From Polytrichum commune (taxonomy: Eukaryota; Streptophyta; Polytrichopsida; Polytrichales; Polytrichaceae), in the NCBI GenBank assembly GCA_950295325.1, contig OX485804.1, positions 31,250,001 through 31,310,000 of the forward strand: a stretch of DNA of 60,000 nt, in the 5' to 3' direction. Position numbers and translations under genes: made by a program. This document shows positions 1 to 13,500 of this stretch, one piece after another. How positions within the stretch are numbered: the stretch's first letter is position 1; each line of letters opens with the position of its first letter. The notes under the pieces were generated by a model. That model searched no databases. It was not told the DNA's origin and was given only the letters and a program-made list of their open reading frames with translations.

Positions 1-1339
1 TAAATCGTTTGAGTTTGTTAAAAAGGTCCACAAAATCTACTTCAAATGAGTGTTGACGTCATATGTATGTATATACATACACATATGCACGCACATACTC
101 ATGTATGTTATGTTAAAATCAAATTGTGTGCCCAAGGAGGTCACCCTAGATAGTTTAGGGGATGGATGTTGATAATATCATTTCAATTATGACTTTGACA
201 AAACCAATTTAAAAAAATATGTACCATGGATAGTAAGGATGCTACGTTATTGCATGAATTTGTAATTGCAATAGCTCAATCACATAAAATACAAATGGGT
301 TTGCATTGTATTACTAAGCAATCTTCATTCGTTTTGTGGACCCTAAGAATATAACCATGGGATGCACAAACCTTGCATTGGGAGACTTGTATTTAGGTTG
401 AGCTCCAAACATGTCATGGTTATATTCACAAGGCTCACACTTGCTTCATAATGTTGAAGTGACGATAATGTGAATAATGTGTCATTTGTGCATGTGCAAT
501 GTGCACTTCAACAACATTCTCCGATGTTATTTTCTTGTAACATTATGGAGTGGGACTTGTATTATGCTTAAAGGCCACTTGCAAATGTCATGCTCATGAT
601 CAACCTTTGAGCAAGACACTGAAACGGTTCAGCCGCATTTGGATTTTCTTGAGGAGTGGTCTTCCGTGGAATTATTTGGCACTAATGGAATGATCTAGTG
701 TTTAATGCACTGCAATGGCCCATTGAGAAAACACTCCAAGTCATTTGGGACGCCTTGCCAAGATTATGGTAGAATCGTGTGGCAACGGACTCTCACGGAT
801 TTGGAAAAGGCTCCGGACATTGCCTATCAAGATGTTCTTAATGGATTTGATTCGCCCTAGGGGGTCAAAGGTCTTATTGTGACCTGGAACAATTTAGTGG
901 TCACTTGGAAGGTTAGACCCCAAATGGGCATTATCTCGTGATTTCCCCTCGGGTTGCACTGGTTCTCCCAAGGCGGTTGTGTTTTGGTTTCTTTCTTACA
1001 ATCGAATTTCCAGTTTGTGCCCAAAAAAAGAAAAAAACCTCATGCTTTTGTGTTTGTGTGCAATAACAACTGGGCCATGAACCATATTCCATCGAGTATT
1101 ACATGGCTTTGCAATATCTAAGTTTATATACTACGAGAGTGAAAATTGAGCAACCTCAAAAATAATCATCACATCATCCATTCCTTTCACCTAAATAGCA
1201 ATATTATGATACAATGTGTCAATTATCGTATGTAGGTACTAAGAAAAGAAAAAGTAACACATGTAACTAGGTATTGGCATGAATGTGAGCCCGTTAGCCT
1301 AATGTTGATCACAGTTGCCCATGATGCAACTTAAGGTGT
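1..1339. other. AT-rich intergenic DNA, no supportable gene
   Basis: No long open frame is present. Positions 60-110 hold an alternating ATGT/ACAT-rich simple stretch. Between about 600 and 1000 the base composition becomes more even and short open segments broken by stops appear, as in a decayed coding sequence, but I could not assign it to a family. Confidence 0.5.
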
Positions 1340-2065
1340 TATGCCTCTTGGGAGGTGGGCTCGGGCGGTGTACAAATTTTCTCAATTCATTAGGGGTGGG
1401 GGGGGGGGGGACGGGTGCTTGTTTATTTTCGAGTTTTCTTTTGTTTAGGATAAGATGTGTGAGGTATTTGACGGCATTCTGGTGTATTTTTTTCATGAGG
1501 ATTTTAATGGATGGTTTTGGGATTTTTAGATTGGCAAGTTTGTTAATGGAGTGTTCGTGTATGGCGCCTCTTACTCCCGTTGTGATGGTGATGAGGGGGT
1601 TGGTTTTCCAACCATTGTTATGTATGATATTAATCAGGGGGTCATATTTAGTGTGTTTATGTGTGAGGGCTTGATCGGGGTATATGTCGTGGCAATATTT
1701 GAATTCGACGAGTTGGATTGTGAGTGTGGGGGAGGGTGATATTGGTGTTTGTGTGTGGTTTGAGACTCTAAGTATGCATAGAATGTCCAGTCGTAACTTG
1801 GCTTGGCAATGGCATGTTATTTGTGAACATGTGCATTTAAGGAGCCAGTATGGGATTGTTTGTTAAGGTGTTTTATTGTTAAGGTTGCATGCGTTGGTCA
1901 TTGTGAAGAACCAAGTGCATTTATTAGCTTGTAGTGTTTGGGTAATGAGGTGTACCACTTTATTGTGTCGTGCGATTCTTAGGCCTTTTAAGTATGAGTT
2001 TTCACATGTTGATAGGAGGTGGGGCCATGTGTCTCTGTCATTGTGATGGCACAATGTCCAATTGG
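1340..2065 (-). mobile_element. Decayed 3' end of a LINE-type (non-LTR) retrotransposon ORF2
   Basis: The minus strand, read in two frames, gives the C-terminal tail of a reverse-transcriptase polyprotein. The first part, about 2054 to 1863, reads CHHNDRDTWPHLLSTC followed by RHNKVVHLI. This matches the zinc-knuckle-like segment after the reverse transcriptase in many LINEs (Cys residues, then DT-x-x-HLL-x-x-C, then R-H-N). A frameshift later, about 1640 to 1299, comes a tail with NNGWKTNPLITITTGVRGAI and a Lys-rich end (KLANLKIPKP, MKKIHQNAVKYLTHLILNKR). Stops and frameshifts separate the pieces, so it is a dead copy. I did not find the catalytic reverse-transcriptase core (YxDD) or a target duplication. 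A 12-G run interrupts the distal end. Family assignment rests on motif recognition only. Confidence 0.6.
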
Positions 2066-2215
2066 GGTTTTGACGTGTGAGGGGTCAAAAGATATTCATT
2101 TTGTCGTTACCCATGTATTGTGCGTATCTAAATTTTAACATTTGGGTGATTTGGGCATCTGTCCCATTTTCATTTTTCCAAAAGTAGTTACTAACAAAGA
2201 CACTAGGTGTGTCCC

Positions 2216-2559
2216 CTCGGGGGGGGGGGGGGGGTAGTCATTGGTTGGAGTAGCAATATACGTGCGAACAAATGATAGGGTATTTTAAAAACATGGGGGC
2301 TAAAAATTATAAATGGACTTAAGAGTAAAATAGGGTCTCAAAAATGGCACTGGACATCTTTAAAGTACTATAGGGTATGGAATAATAGGTAATTTGGAAT
2401 TATAAGTAATGCAAGCCATTTTTCTATTAACCCAAAGTAGAAATTTACATAATGATAGCATGTGAAAAAAGAATAGAATTGAAAGTAATACGCCCCTATA
2501 AAATAGTGGTTGTTCGCACCTATATCCTTAACTTTTTAACACACTGCCCCCCCCCCGAG
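2216..2559. mobile_element. hAT-like MITE with CTCGGGGGGG termini and 8-bp target duplication
   Basis: The left end starts CTCGGGGGGG (a run of 16 G, 2219-2234) and the right end is its inverse (10 C, 2547-2556, then GAG). Both ends are flanked by the direct repeat TGTGTCCC (2208-2215 and 2560-2567), an 8-bp duplication of the size made by hAT transposases. Inside, both arms also share an inverted motif resembling GTGCGAACAA. The 344-bp element has no coding capacity, so it would depend on a transposase elsewhere. The homopolymer termini are unusual and could vary by sequencing error. Confidence 0.7.
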
Positions 2560-2567
2560 TGTGTCCC

Positions 2568-3269
2568 CGAGTTTTTCCTCTATATCACATGTCGACTTTC
2601 CTAATGCAAACTCGTGATGTCCTTTGATTCCAGGAAGCATGAAAAAGCATTAAAAAAGACAAGGAGGGTTTTAATCATTTTCTTGTTTTCGAGTTCACAT
2701 GATTAAATCATTGACCCGGACACAACGGTCTATTTGATTCTCAAAATGAGCCATGGTTGTAAACCAATTAGATAGGCCCGTTCTACTTCACCACTTAGAT
2801 CGAGCTAGTGGAGCACAAAATAATACACATAGACACTTATATACACATGATTGCCAACTATTAGGATCCACTTTTAGTCTAAATAATTGTGATGCGAAGA
2901 CAAACATTGCCACAAGTTTTGCATGCAAGCATGCTTCCAAGTTGAAACATTTGACCATTGGGTGCTCCAAGTCCCAAAGCCCCACCATATGGGGCTTTCC
3001 AAATTCATCACAAGAATAATAATACAAAAGTTGAGTGTGAGATATTCTCCATTGTTTGCATTGGATTTAAGTTTATTTCGTTGTACGAGCTATTCAAGAA
3101 TGTAACCAATGTAACTTATTCCTCACTAATGAGAGGTGTGCCTCTCATTCATCCAGCATAAAAGCCTTGAAATAGTGTGTAACCTGGAGGTTTCTATTCT
3201 TAATGAACATAAAACTATAATCATTTTGAGACCCCGAAATACTCTTTGTCCAAGTCATTTAACTCCTAC
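2568..3269. other. AT-rich intergenic DNA, no gene seen
   Basis: Short overlapping open frames on both strands (around 2753-3161) show no recognisable domain and no coherent exon structure. I see no terminal repeats here. Confidence 0.5.
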
Positions 3270-4110
3270 TATCCTATGTGACCATAATTTGGTCGTGAGC
3301 AATTCGCTTTGACCCCTTTGACAATAAGTTCATATGGTTTCTTGGTTGTTTCAACGACTTCTCTTGTGTCATGTTCATGTTTGCTATGTCCTACCATTTG
3401 GATAATTTTGATTAAGTAGAGTTAGTTAGTTAGTTAGTTTTTTTAATTTTTTTTAATTTTTTTAATTTTAAATCCACATATGGGAGTGTGCTCTCAAGTA
3501 GTTTATAATGGAACCAATCCACGAACAAAAATTTCACATTTGTCACCTCTGCGGTTTAGGGGCAACATATCCTAAGCATGTTTTTTGTTGATCCCAATGT
3601 GCAAATGATTCCAAATTGATCTGAAAATTTGCATGACACTCAAACACAACATATCCTAAACATCTATTGTTGGAAGTTTTAGTTGGACATGTGTTGGTGG
3701 GTGTACATTTGTGTGAAAGGTGCGTAGTTGTGACACGTCTACCTCAAATTGCAAAGCTTCCCAAAACATCACAAAATAATGGTTTCAAGATTAGTGAATT
3801 ATTTTGAGTAGGTACATTGGGCCTCTTTTGAACGTGGGTAACAAACTACCGTTTGAAGATAATGTGAGTGGAGGTTCAATTAAAAAAAAAAGCAACCCCA
3901 ATATAAATTCTAAACAACTACATTGCAATACCACTATTGACATTCCTATCATTATCTCCTACATAATAAAGTTTCAACATCTAAAATTTTGACTGTTAGT
4001 AGTCACCTCTAACTTGCAAATATCTATATGGTTGGATTTGTCAAAAAAAAAAAAACCTTCAAATCTTCAGATATGGTCGCTAAAATTGAGGTCACATTTT
4101 CTAGCCAAAT
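3270..4110 (+). repeat. Dispersed repeat X, left copy
   Basis: This segment recurs in inverted orientation at about 17805-18625. Shared landmarks, in order, include a tract with GGTCGTGA and GACCCCTTTGACA, then ATATGGGAGTGTG, then TTTGTCAC followed by GGGCAAC and TATCCTAA, then GAGGTTCAATTA, then AAAATGTGACCTTAATT-like sequence (diverged here). The two copies differ by many substitutions and small indels. It has no coding capacity. Ends are approximate. Confidence 0.65.
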
Positions 4111-5053
4111 TTTAGGGGAATTGGGCGTGGGAGGTTACAGTTAAGATGAGTCGGCCGGAAATCTATAGAAGTCCAAGTTTCCTTTCTCTTTCTTTTTCTT
4201 TTTTACCTTATTTTTTCTAAATTTAAATTAACAAAATTTATATCTAAATAATAATAATGTTGGATGGATGAGAGGTATGTTCATGTGTAATAATTTCTAC
4301 ATTTTCATCCTTACATGCATTTCAAATTGAAGGGTACCAAAATACATGCACATTCTTGGGTGCTTCTTTTTACAACATTTTACAATCAATTATGAGATAA
4401 ATAAAATCTTATAATTAACATGAATCTCTCTTTTTGTAACCAAGTTATGAGAAAAACCTAAAATAACAAGTAGATGTTGATGTTGATTGTTGTATTTATT
4501 CATAATGCACTTCAAAAGACAATGGTACACACAATCTTACGATTGCATGTGATGTGTTGATGTTGAGGAGAGTGGGGTTTCATTATAATATTGGTTTTGG
4601 AGATTGTGGTTGGAGTGAAATCTAAGTCGGGCAATATTTGTTTGGTACATTTGGAAGATTTCTCCTCTTCTTTTCATGTAGCTAAATGTAGGTGGTAAGG
4701 GAGGAGGTGTATTTGTATAACTACCACCATTGTTGTGCTTAACAACATATTACATGCGTGCAATTTTAAAAATGGTTTCCGTTTCAATTTCATCCACACA
4801 CATACATACAACCAATATGCCAAATTCATGAATGTCAATGTGTGTGTGTCAACTTCATTAATATATATATTTAACTATTTTTTAAGTGCACTAGTTTAGA
4901 ATTGTAGCTTTGTAGTTATGTGCATTGAGTTTGTATTATTTATTTGTTGATTATTTTGTGGTATGATGTATCTACAATGTATAATCGTAAACCAACAATC
5001 TATTAGTTTGTGTCTAGAGCACCTTAAATTCATATAATTATATGTAACATAGT
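4111..5053. other. AT-rich intergenic DNA between repeats X and Y
   Basis: There is no gene. The segment contains pyrimidine-rich and ATA-rich tracts. The matching interval of the other arm (17217-17804) is shorter, and I could not align it by eye. Confidence 0.5.
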
Positions 5054-5057
5054 TCTT

Positions 5058-5713
5058 GGGTGCAAGCATGGTGAAGTGGACCAAAATAGTGCTTTGATAT
5101 ACTAAAACCACCATTTTTGGGTTGAAGGCCTTAAAATAGTAGAAAAGTGTTGTTTAAATTGGAGTTTTTTTAGGATGACCTTTATTGTTGTGTTAAATAC
5201 TCAATTATCAAGTTGAGATCTTCAATACTTATCATTAAAAGTGATGATCAAAAGCAAATGATTGAGCCGGGTTTTGAACTTAGATTTCATGACCTTAACT
5301 ACTTTGAAGTTGGATATTTTAATAATAATAATAGTATCATTATTATTCTCACATATTCCTTGAATTCATTATGTACTTGAGGGCATCATCACAAGAATTT
5401 GTAGAAAACCATAGATTTAATGTAATTTTATCATATATTGAACAATTTTAGACCATCCCTTCTTCAATATCACCTACTTGCACACCACTTGCACCATCTT
5501 CTAAAATATGTAGACATAAATATGACTTTTCTTGTTTTTTTAAAAATTCTTTTTGTTGTCATCGTAAATTTCTTGGCTTTGTGGATCAATATGTTTTACA
5601 AATGTTTATGATTTTTTTCTTCACAAAATTCAAAGTTGTTATATAAACTTGAATCACTTTCACTTAACATTAGGCAGGGATCATGGTCTGTCCACTTTAC
5701 CGTGCTTGCACCC
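5058..5713 (+). mobile_element. Non-autonomous DNA transposon Y, left copy
   Basis: The terminal inverted repeats begin GGGTGCAAGCATGG on the left and, read inward, GGGTGCAAGCACGG on the right, extending through GTGGAC to about 26 bp. The direct repeat TCTT flanks both ends (5054-5057 and 5714-5717). The 656-bp body is AT-rich and non-coding. A diverged inverted copy lies at 16590-17216. Confidence 0.65.
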
Positions 5714-5717
5714 TCTT

Positions 5718-7432
5718 GCATAACAACTCCCCATAAAAGTTAAAGTTCCCCAAAAGACTCTGAGAATTGAAGCATGCACATGCCCCCCTTTTCTTAACGT
5801 TACATGAGGCACCTTCCCCAAGCAGCTACAAGGATATGGTCCATGAACACTTACTCCCGACCTTAAATATCTGGAGAAGTGACTTAGAATGACCTCTTTG
5901 ATTTCACAAATTTCATATTCTTCTTGCACAATGCATCCAACCGATGACAAGTATTCACCATGGGGAGCATGTTTTTAGCACACTCAAAATAGTAACATTG
6001 AAGTTCCTCATGGATTTTGAAGGAAATTCAATACAAAGATGCATATCCCATGTATCCTTTAAGAACGATTTTAATCAAATTGATCTCCTTTGCATCCCAT
6101 CCATGCATGCATCAGAAAAATCTCATTTAGATGAAAATCACATCATTTGGTTTCTAGGGGTTGAATTGGATTGATAAAACACATAACAACCACATGCTTA
6201 TTTAGTAGCTTTCCATAACCAAAGTAATATTAACAATCTAAAGCATGATGATATTATTTACATTTGAATTTATGTAAACTATAGTTCAAAAGATACAAAA
6301 AGCCCTAATCATGATTATTATTATTTTTTAGCACAAATTGAAAATTCAATTGCAAGAAGGAACCAAAATACACCTACCTCAGAAATGTACGGTAGATTAA
6401 ATTAATCTTTCCAAAAAGGGTTACTTTTGCAGAAAATGACCAAAGATCAAGTCATGAGTCTCCAAGGCCTTATTGATAATTAATCGGTGTTGAACGTTTA
6501 GTGTGAGTTTAACCTACATAATTATGTATCACATGCATCTCACGTATTTTTGATTGTTTATTATTATAACTATTTTAATTTAACTTTTAAAAGCATTATT
6601 ATTATTATTATAAATATTTTGTAGGTTGCATGTTTCATTGATGAAATGGGTGTAGTTTAGTCTTGCTAATATTCATAGCCATTTTTGTTATTTTTATTCT
6701 CAGACTTAATCCTATAACTAATAGCATGCATTTGATGTCCATGACATGTACGTAGAGTCATTTTCCCAAACTGGAGATTTCAAATCCATTGTAGGGTTTG
6801 AGAGTTTCCAAAAGACACACTTGCCTTTTCAGATTATCCTCCCTTTGTGATGCAACTTTGTTGCATGAGTTGAGTTTTCAAGGAGTGGCATATGTTGGCA
6901 TTGAGTGCCTCCCAACTCAACATGGGTGTGGCTTTCATGAAAAAATGCCCACATTGCAATTACTTGTTTGCATGCTCCTAAATTTCTTGACATTGTTTTC
7001 ACTTGTCATTCAATACAAAGCATGTAAAGTTTATCCTCAAATACCTTCACGCACACCACATACCCTACATGATGCATTTGCTCTTAGAAGTCATGTTCAT
7101 GATTCTTGAAATGTGTGCAATAAGTAGACCTAGTATGACACTTTTATGCAATTATTTAGGATCATGATGCAACATTTTTTTTAAAACAATGCGAGCCGAT
7201 TGAAAGCTACACAGGTAAGTTCAAGCAAAGAATTAACCTTGGTGATGCAAGGATGTAGAGAAGACCTTGAAGTCATCCTTTGAGGGGTGGGGGGCATTGT
7301 TCTAAATAATGGGATCTGAGATTCCATTAAGTAGTGTTGAATATTTACAAACTGAGAAATGGACAACATACCCTGCTCCAAGAAGGATTCCAGGTCAAGT
7401 GAGCATTGCGGTAAAGAACCGTGTGTGCCAAA
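5718..7432. other. AT-rich DNA upstream of the orphan gene
   Basis: Several open frames of 60-103 codons exist (for example 6798-7109) but none has a recognisable domain or good flanking splice sites. This interval may contain the promoter and unrecognised 5' exons of the gene that follows. Confidence 0.4.
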
Positions 7433-7516
7433 ATGGCCGTGCGAGGGAAACTAATAAGTACGGGGTTTGGACATCACCAGAGTTGAATACAAGAAGGAAA
7501 ACAACAGGAAAACAAC

Positions 7517-10500
7517 ATGTTCAGGAGAGAAGGAGACGTCCGGCTTGGGATACAAGTTGGGACCAATGCCCAATTCACCGAATCCCATTGCCAAATAAGT
7601 TGGAGGATCAAGAAGCTCCAAGCACTTCCAAAGAGGGCAAACTTTGTGTTGGATGTGAAGAAGGATGCAATCAAAGTGTATGCCATCATCATAGCCCACA
7701 ACGAAACCATAACCAAATACATGATGAAAGAACTTCCATTGCATGCCCAAACTTTGAAGGGGCACAAGACAAAGTCACAAGGTGGATGTATCAACAAACA
7801 AATTGTGGAAAGGTTGAGCAGAGGCACAAACGTTGTGAAGGAGAGATCAATTTGTGTGCAACAAAGCAAGCAAATGTATCACTAGATTCAAGTTGTCATA
7901 CTTACAAGAGTCAAAATGTATGTTGTCTTATCCAAGTGTTTGAATTTATTTATGGTAATAATTAATTAAAATATATGCTTATCAATATCTACAATGTGAT
8001 TTGACATCCTTTCACTCAAGTGCTTTAATATCTCTATATTTCTATAAAAGTTTTTCTGGCCCCGTGATCAATGTAGAGCTCTTCACCAAACACGAAGGAC
8101 ACAAGCAACACACATGCAAGCCTTGTATACAAACATAGCAATCAAACTAGCAATGCAATAGAAGAAGGTGGAGAATTTGTTGTCAAAGAGGATTTGCTTC
8201 AAATGCCGCAAATATTTCCTCAAGCTAAGGTGCATTTATTCAGCAAATTAAGTGATGTAGGATTTTTTTTCATGATTAATGAGCTTGACTATCAACACGC
8301 GAAATGCAATGGCATGCATTGTATCAAAGTGTTGTATGTTGTTTCCAATACATCATTTCTTCTTTTCAAATGTTGGAATTTTTTGGGGGTGAAAATCTCT
8401 TCATGAAAGATTGAACGTTCATGTGTAGGAAATTGTGGATGATATATATGAAGGCATCCAAAGAAAGCAAATTGACCATGTGATTTTGAAAAGTTTGCAA
8501 ATGACTAGTGGTTCTTATGTTGATGACCCAATTGGACACAACATATGCAAATTGAAGGAAGCTAAATACAAACTTGAAGCTCTTGGACCAAATCGTATTA
8601 TGGCAAGTGATGTAGTAAATAGTTGGCAACATATCCCACAAAATGTATCAAAAGTAATGCCCAAACCTTCTAATTTGGATAATGACTTGGTAGTCAATGG
8701 TGGTCTCGTCCATGGAAAAAAAGATGAAGTAGCAAGAAACCTTGAGGGAAATGATGTCACATTTGTAAATTATGAAGAAGAATTACATGCCACAATAGGT
8801 TCAAAGAATGGTCCAAAAACACAAGCTTGCGTTGATGCAAACACTCGCCTATCAAAACCACAAACATGTAGGGGAAATATCACTATACCAAAATTACAAA
8901 TCCAAGAAATCTTGAAGAAGGAAATCAAAGATAATGAACCAAGAATTCTAGAAGGTGTTACAGTGCTCACGCATGAGAAGGATGTCAAAAGAATTGATGC
9001 AAAGATATCAACTACTAATGAACCAAATGTTCACAAACAAACAACACATGAAATCTCGAATAGAGTTGTTGATGGGAATAGGTGTCAACAACAAAACACT
9101 GATAACATCAAGAGACCACTTTATATCATGTGTGCAAATCAAGATGATAATGGCAGGGAGGCGACATCTCCAAATAAATCATTTGATATTTTCGAGAAAC
9201 ACAATGAATTTTCAATGTTGGGAGGTTTTAAAATGCAACCAAACATTGACATACTAGACAAAGATATGCAACATGAACAAGCCAAAGATAGACTTGGAAG
9301 GCGGAAGAAATGGAGCACCAATGTTGAATTGTTGAAGGATGCAAATTTATGTTGTCTACAATATGCTAATAAGGATGACATTGATGAACAAGGTGAGGAG
9401 CATGAGGACAATGCTAAGGATATGTGTGAGGTTATGCAAGATTTGCAAACACAACCAGTGTTCACGAAGACAACAATATCATCCAATCTTCAAAATAATA
9501 TCAATGACGATACACATCAAATACTTTTTGAAAATACCTCTAGAAAAAACGAAAATTCATTCCAGATGTGTGTTATGGATTGTGATAATGACAATGATGG
9601 ATTGAGCATTCCAAAACGGATAATGTATGAAAAAAATCCAGAGTTAGCCAATAAATCACATCATAAACCAATCGCACAACTTGCAGGGAAAATTAAAGAT
9701 GTTGAGAGAAAGGAAGAAAACTCGATGAGAATAATTTTTGGTAGTGCTCTATCCAAGAAACATGCCAACTTGGAGGGGGAGTTGATGTTGCAAGTCATGC
9801 AAAAAGAACCAACAATGGATAAGAAAATGATTTTGAACACTAATCGGTTTATCAAGCAAGACAAAACTGACCAAAGACACATCAATGAGTCAAAAAGTCA
9901 TGAAATGCATTTCGGCTTTAAAAAAATTAGTGAGGTTTGTGATACGACGAGATCAAGACCTAAACCATTGATGACCATTGTTGGAGGATCCGGAACTCAT
10001 AAAATATGTGAGAGACAAATGATTCAACAATTGGAATCATATGCATACTCTAGAAACATGCATGATAGACCAACTATATTATATGTGATGGATGATGATG
10101 AATCTAAAATTCACATTGACGAGTGTACTCAAGAAAGTACACATGTGATTTTGGATGACAAACACTTAAACTCACAAGTTGCAAAACAAGGTATGTAATG
10201 CTTTTGTGATAAAATTTCAGAAATGATGAATGGAGAGATGAAGTATTATGTTGGTTTATCAAATTATAACTATGCATATATATCTTTTTGGGAAATTTGA
10301 TTCACAACTTGTTTCAATATGTAAATTTTGATAAGGAAGTCTATGTCTAAGTTTTCTTTTTTTAAAAGGTCTCAAAATCGTTATCATCGAACTTAATGCA
10401 CATCTTATGTCATGACAATGGATAAATATGTATCTATGTTGCATGAATGTCAAATGAATGGATTCTTTCATATTTAATTTAATTCCATTGGAAGTGCATG

Positions 10501-13500
10501 TAGTTACTTATACAAATACTTGTCATTAAGAGAAAGTTAAGGTCCAATTATCTCTTGAAACTGAAAATGTAGGCCATGGAGGTCTAAGAAATTTGACAAA
10601 TTTATGCAACAAGGACGATGGACTGCCAACAACTTTGGTAGTCAGAGAACTTATTGACATAAGATTTTATGAGGTAATATGCCATGATATAATATTGAAC
10701 AAGATCAATTGAGTGTCTAGATTTTAATGATACATTTGTAGAATAATAGCATTGGTGATAGAAAATCTTGTAATACGTATGTGTAATACCTTATATTCTA
10801 ATGATTATTCTTAGTTCATTTAAGTGACAAAGTATTATGTATAAAGTATTAATTTTTGAGATATATAAGACATATAATCAAAGTCAAAGATTATGAACTA
10901 AAATGTGGACTTTAAAAGCTTTACTCTTATCATTGCCAATAGGTTGGGTGCCAAGTAGATTACCTTCAACAAAATTCATGTAAATCTCATGGAGTTTTGG
11001 ACAAACAAACCTCATGCAATCTTTGTGATGCTCCTTCGTTTGTTGGGGGAAATCAAGCGATGATTATACATGAAGCCGAAGTGGAAGAAAAAAAGGCCAT
11101 TAATGAATCATTGTCAAATTCAAGTGAAGTTGACAAGAGAAATTGCCATGGATGTATGTCCAAAAACAAACTCTACATAACAAATCCATCAAAGATGCTT
11201 CAAGAACTTGAAAATGTGCCAACAACAACGAAGAAGCCAATACATGGCAATAATCGGGAAAAACATTGTTTTGAAAAAAATATGACAAAAAAGGTAATAA
11301 AATTCTACTCAATGAGCCAAAACGATGGTCAAGTTTTGAGAACAAAAGGAAAAGAGAACAACAACAAATCTATAAGGAAATATGAAGACATAGTTGGAAT
11401 GGTGAATCACATGACAAAGATGAAAGACATGATCAAAGGACATTCCAATATGCAAGGTGTGTAATCAAATCATAATATACTAGTTCAAACAACAACATCT
11501 ATTCACAAATATCTTCAAGCAAAGTTGTAGGTTTTCCTTTCGGTTTCTTCTCTTCTTCTTTTTCTTTTTCATTTTATCACATTGATATCACTTGCATAAT
11601 GAGCCCAACCAATGGGGCACTTCTAGTTATGCCAAAGTATCCAGGATATGTTGGGTACATTGTGGTTGTTTTGTGCATTTTGATCAATGGAAGGTTGAGA
11701 TTTTAGAAGTTCTCCATAGGCTAAACAATCTTTGAGGATTTGAGTGATTCTCCCACCCCACCAACTTATTTGATAATGAAGACATGCCCCAAGATTAATT
11801 TGAGGTGTAGGAATCCAAGTTCAAGGCTTCTTTGCCCAATAAATGTGATAATATCATCCATTTGATGCAAAATTCTCCTATCTCCATGGTATGATTTGCA
11901 TGTCCTTTGGCAAACACCACCAACTAAGGGGGGGGGGGGGAAGGTGTAGTTTTAATATGATGAGAAATCAACTTGTGCGGGTTTGAGTTTTTTCCCCACC
12001 AAAATTCACAAATTGAATGTTACATTGTTCTTACTAGTGTTTTTTTGTTGCCCAATAAGTAATAATGCATTTATCTTTTATTTTAATAAATGTGCTTGTT
12101 TTGGATCATAAAACAACTATGTGTGGTAACATATTCTTGTGAAAAAAATGGTACTACAGGCTACCAACAATATGGTGTACAAAATTGTCAACATGAACAT
12201 AATAAAAATTCATCAATGGTTCGATATCCTAGATCAATACCAAGTGATTTTATTCGCTTTTTAAGACAATGGAGATGTGCCAAACATCTTTGGGCAAAAA
12301 GAAATAATGTTATCAACTCCAACATCCATCCTAGAGAGACCAATGAATTGCATATGTGTGTTGAAAATGATGAACTATTGGATAAGATTGAAAAAATGTA
12401 TACTTTGAATCTAAGGAGTAAAAAGAACAACAAGAGATTTGCCACAAGAAACTTCTATAGTGCATCACCCTATAATCCAAAACTTGCTAAACATTGTTTT
12501 GCAACTGTTGACTCAAGCATCATACCACAAGACATTGGACATGGTATCAATAAGTTTATTAAAGACTTCATGAAAAAAATGGGTGATTTTGAAATACCCG
12601 GGTCATCTTTGAGTAACATTGAAGTGGAAAAACAAGGATTTAGTATCAAAGACCATACAAATGATAAATTATTGGTGGTTAGACCAAACTGGTTGAGAAA
12701 TAAGAAACATGAAAATCTCAAAGTACACTACCATACTCATTGTTATACCTTGAACACATGCACATTTGTAGTTCCTAGTATGCATAGCTCGTACAAGGAA
12801 GGCTCAAAGAAAAGAAATAATCACAAAGGAAAAAATATTATCATATTGGTCAAGCCAAATCTTGAGCGTCAAGTTGTAGATTTGATGCACAAAAGAAGGT
12901 TCAAGAAAATATTTGGCAGTGTGAGTAAGCAAGACGAGAATGGCGAGCCAAATTTGTGGACACGATTCATTAGTTGGTGCCGACGTACTTTCAGGAGGAG
13001 AGTACAAATGAACTGTACCAATACTAATAATGTGATATCTTCAAATTTTGATGACTCAAATAGAAAGAAAGGTAGCAATGTGACCTCATGGTCACATGCA
13101 AGTAGGTTGCTGAAAAGGATTGAATTGTCTCGAAAATCTCCCAAACAATGGTTCTTTCAAGGTTGCAATTCAAAAGCCATTGGATTGCCGATCTTTGAAG
13201 CCAACCCCAAGATGGTGTGCGGGGAAGCAAAATCCCAAAGGCCTAAAACAAATGGTGATATGGGTGCAACTCGTCAAATCCTTTTGAAAGTCAAAGACAA
13301 AAAGAAAATGGAGGTGGAGGCGAAGGAGCCTTCACCAAGGGCGGATAGCAAACCGAGATTTCTTTGGATGCATTCAAGAGCAACACATATTTTGGAGGCC
13401 CCATCACGACTTCATGGGCGCTTATTTCGAAAAGCACGTGGAGTTGAGAACATTCAATCCAAAGCAAAATCTACACTTGAGATGCCAACTACCCCAATGT

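Noticed and set aside
1315-1674. 119-codon plus-strand frame
   Set aside because: It is antisense to the LINE remnant, runs through a poly-G tract and has no family resemblance.
7309-7965. 218-codon plus-strand frame overlapping the orphan gene's first exon
   Set aside because: The alternative frame at 7517-7875 fits the splice phases of the downstream exons; the longer frame has no compatible junction and a less protein-like composition.
12090-12159. Upstream part of the 688-codon frame as coding sequence
   Set aside because: The acceptor CAG at 12157-12159 restores the frame of the preceding exon; bases before it read as intron tail.
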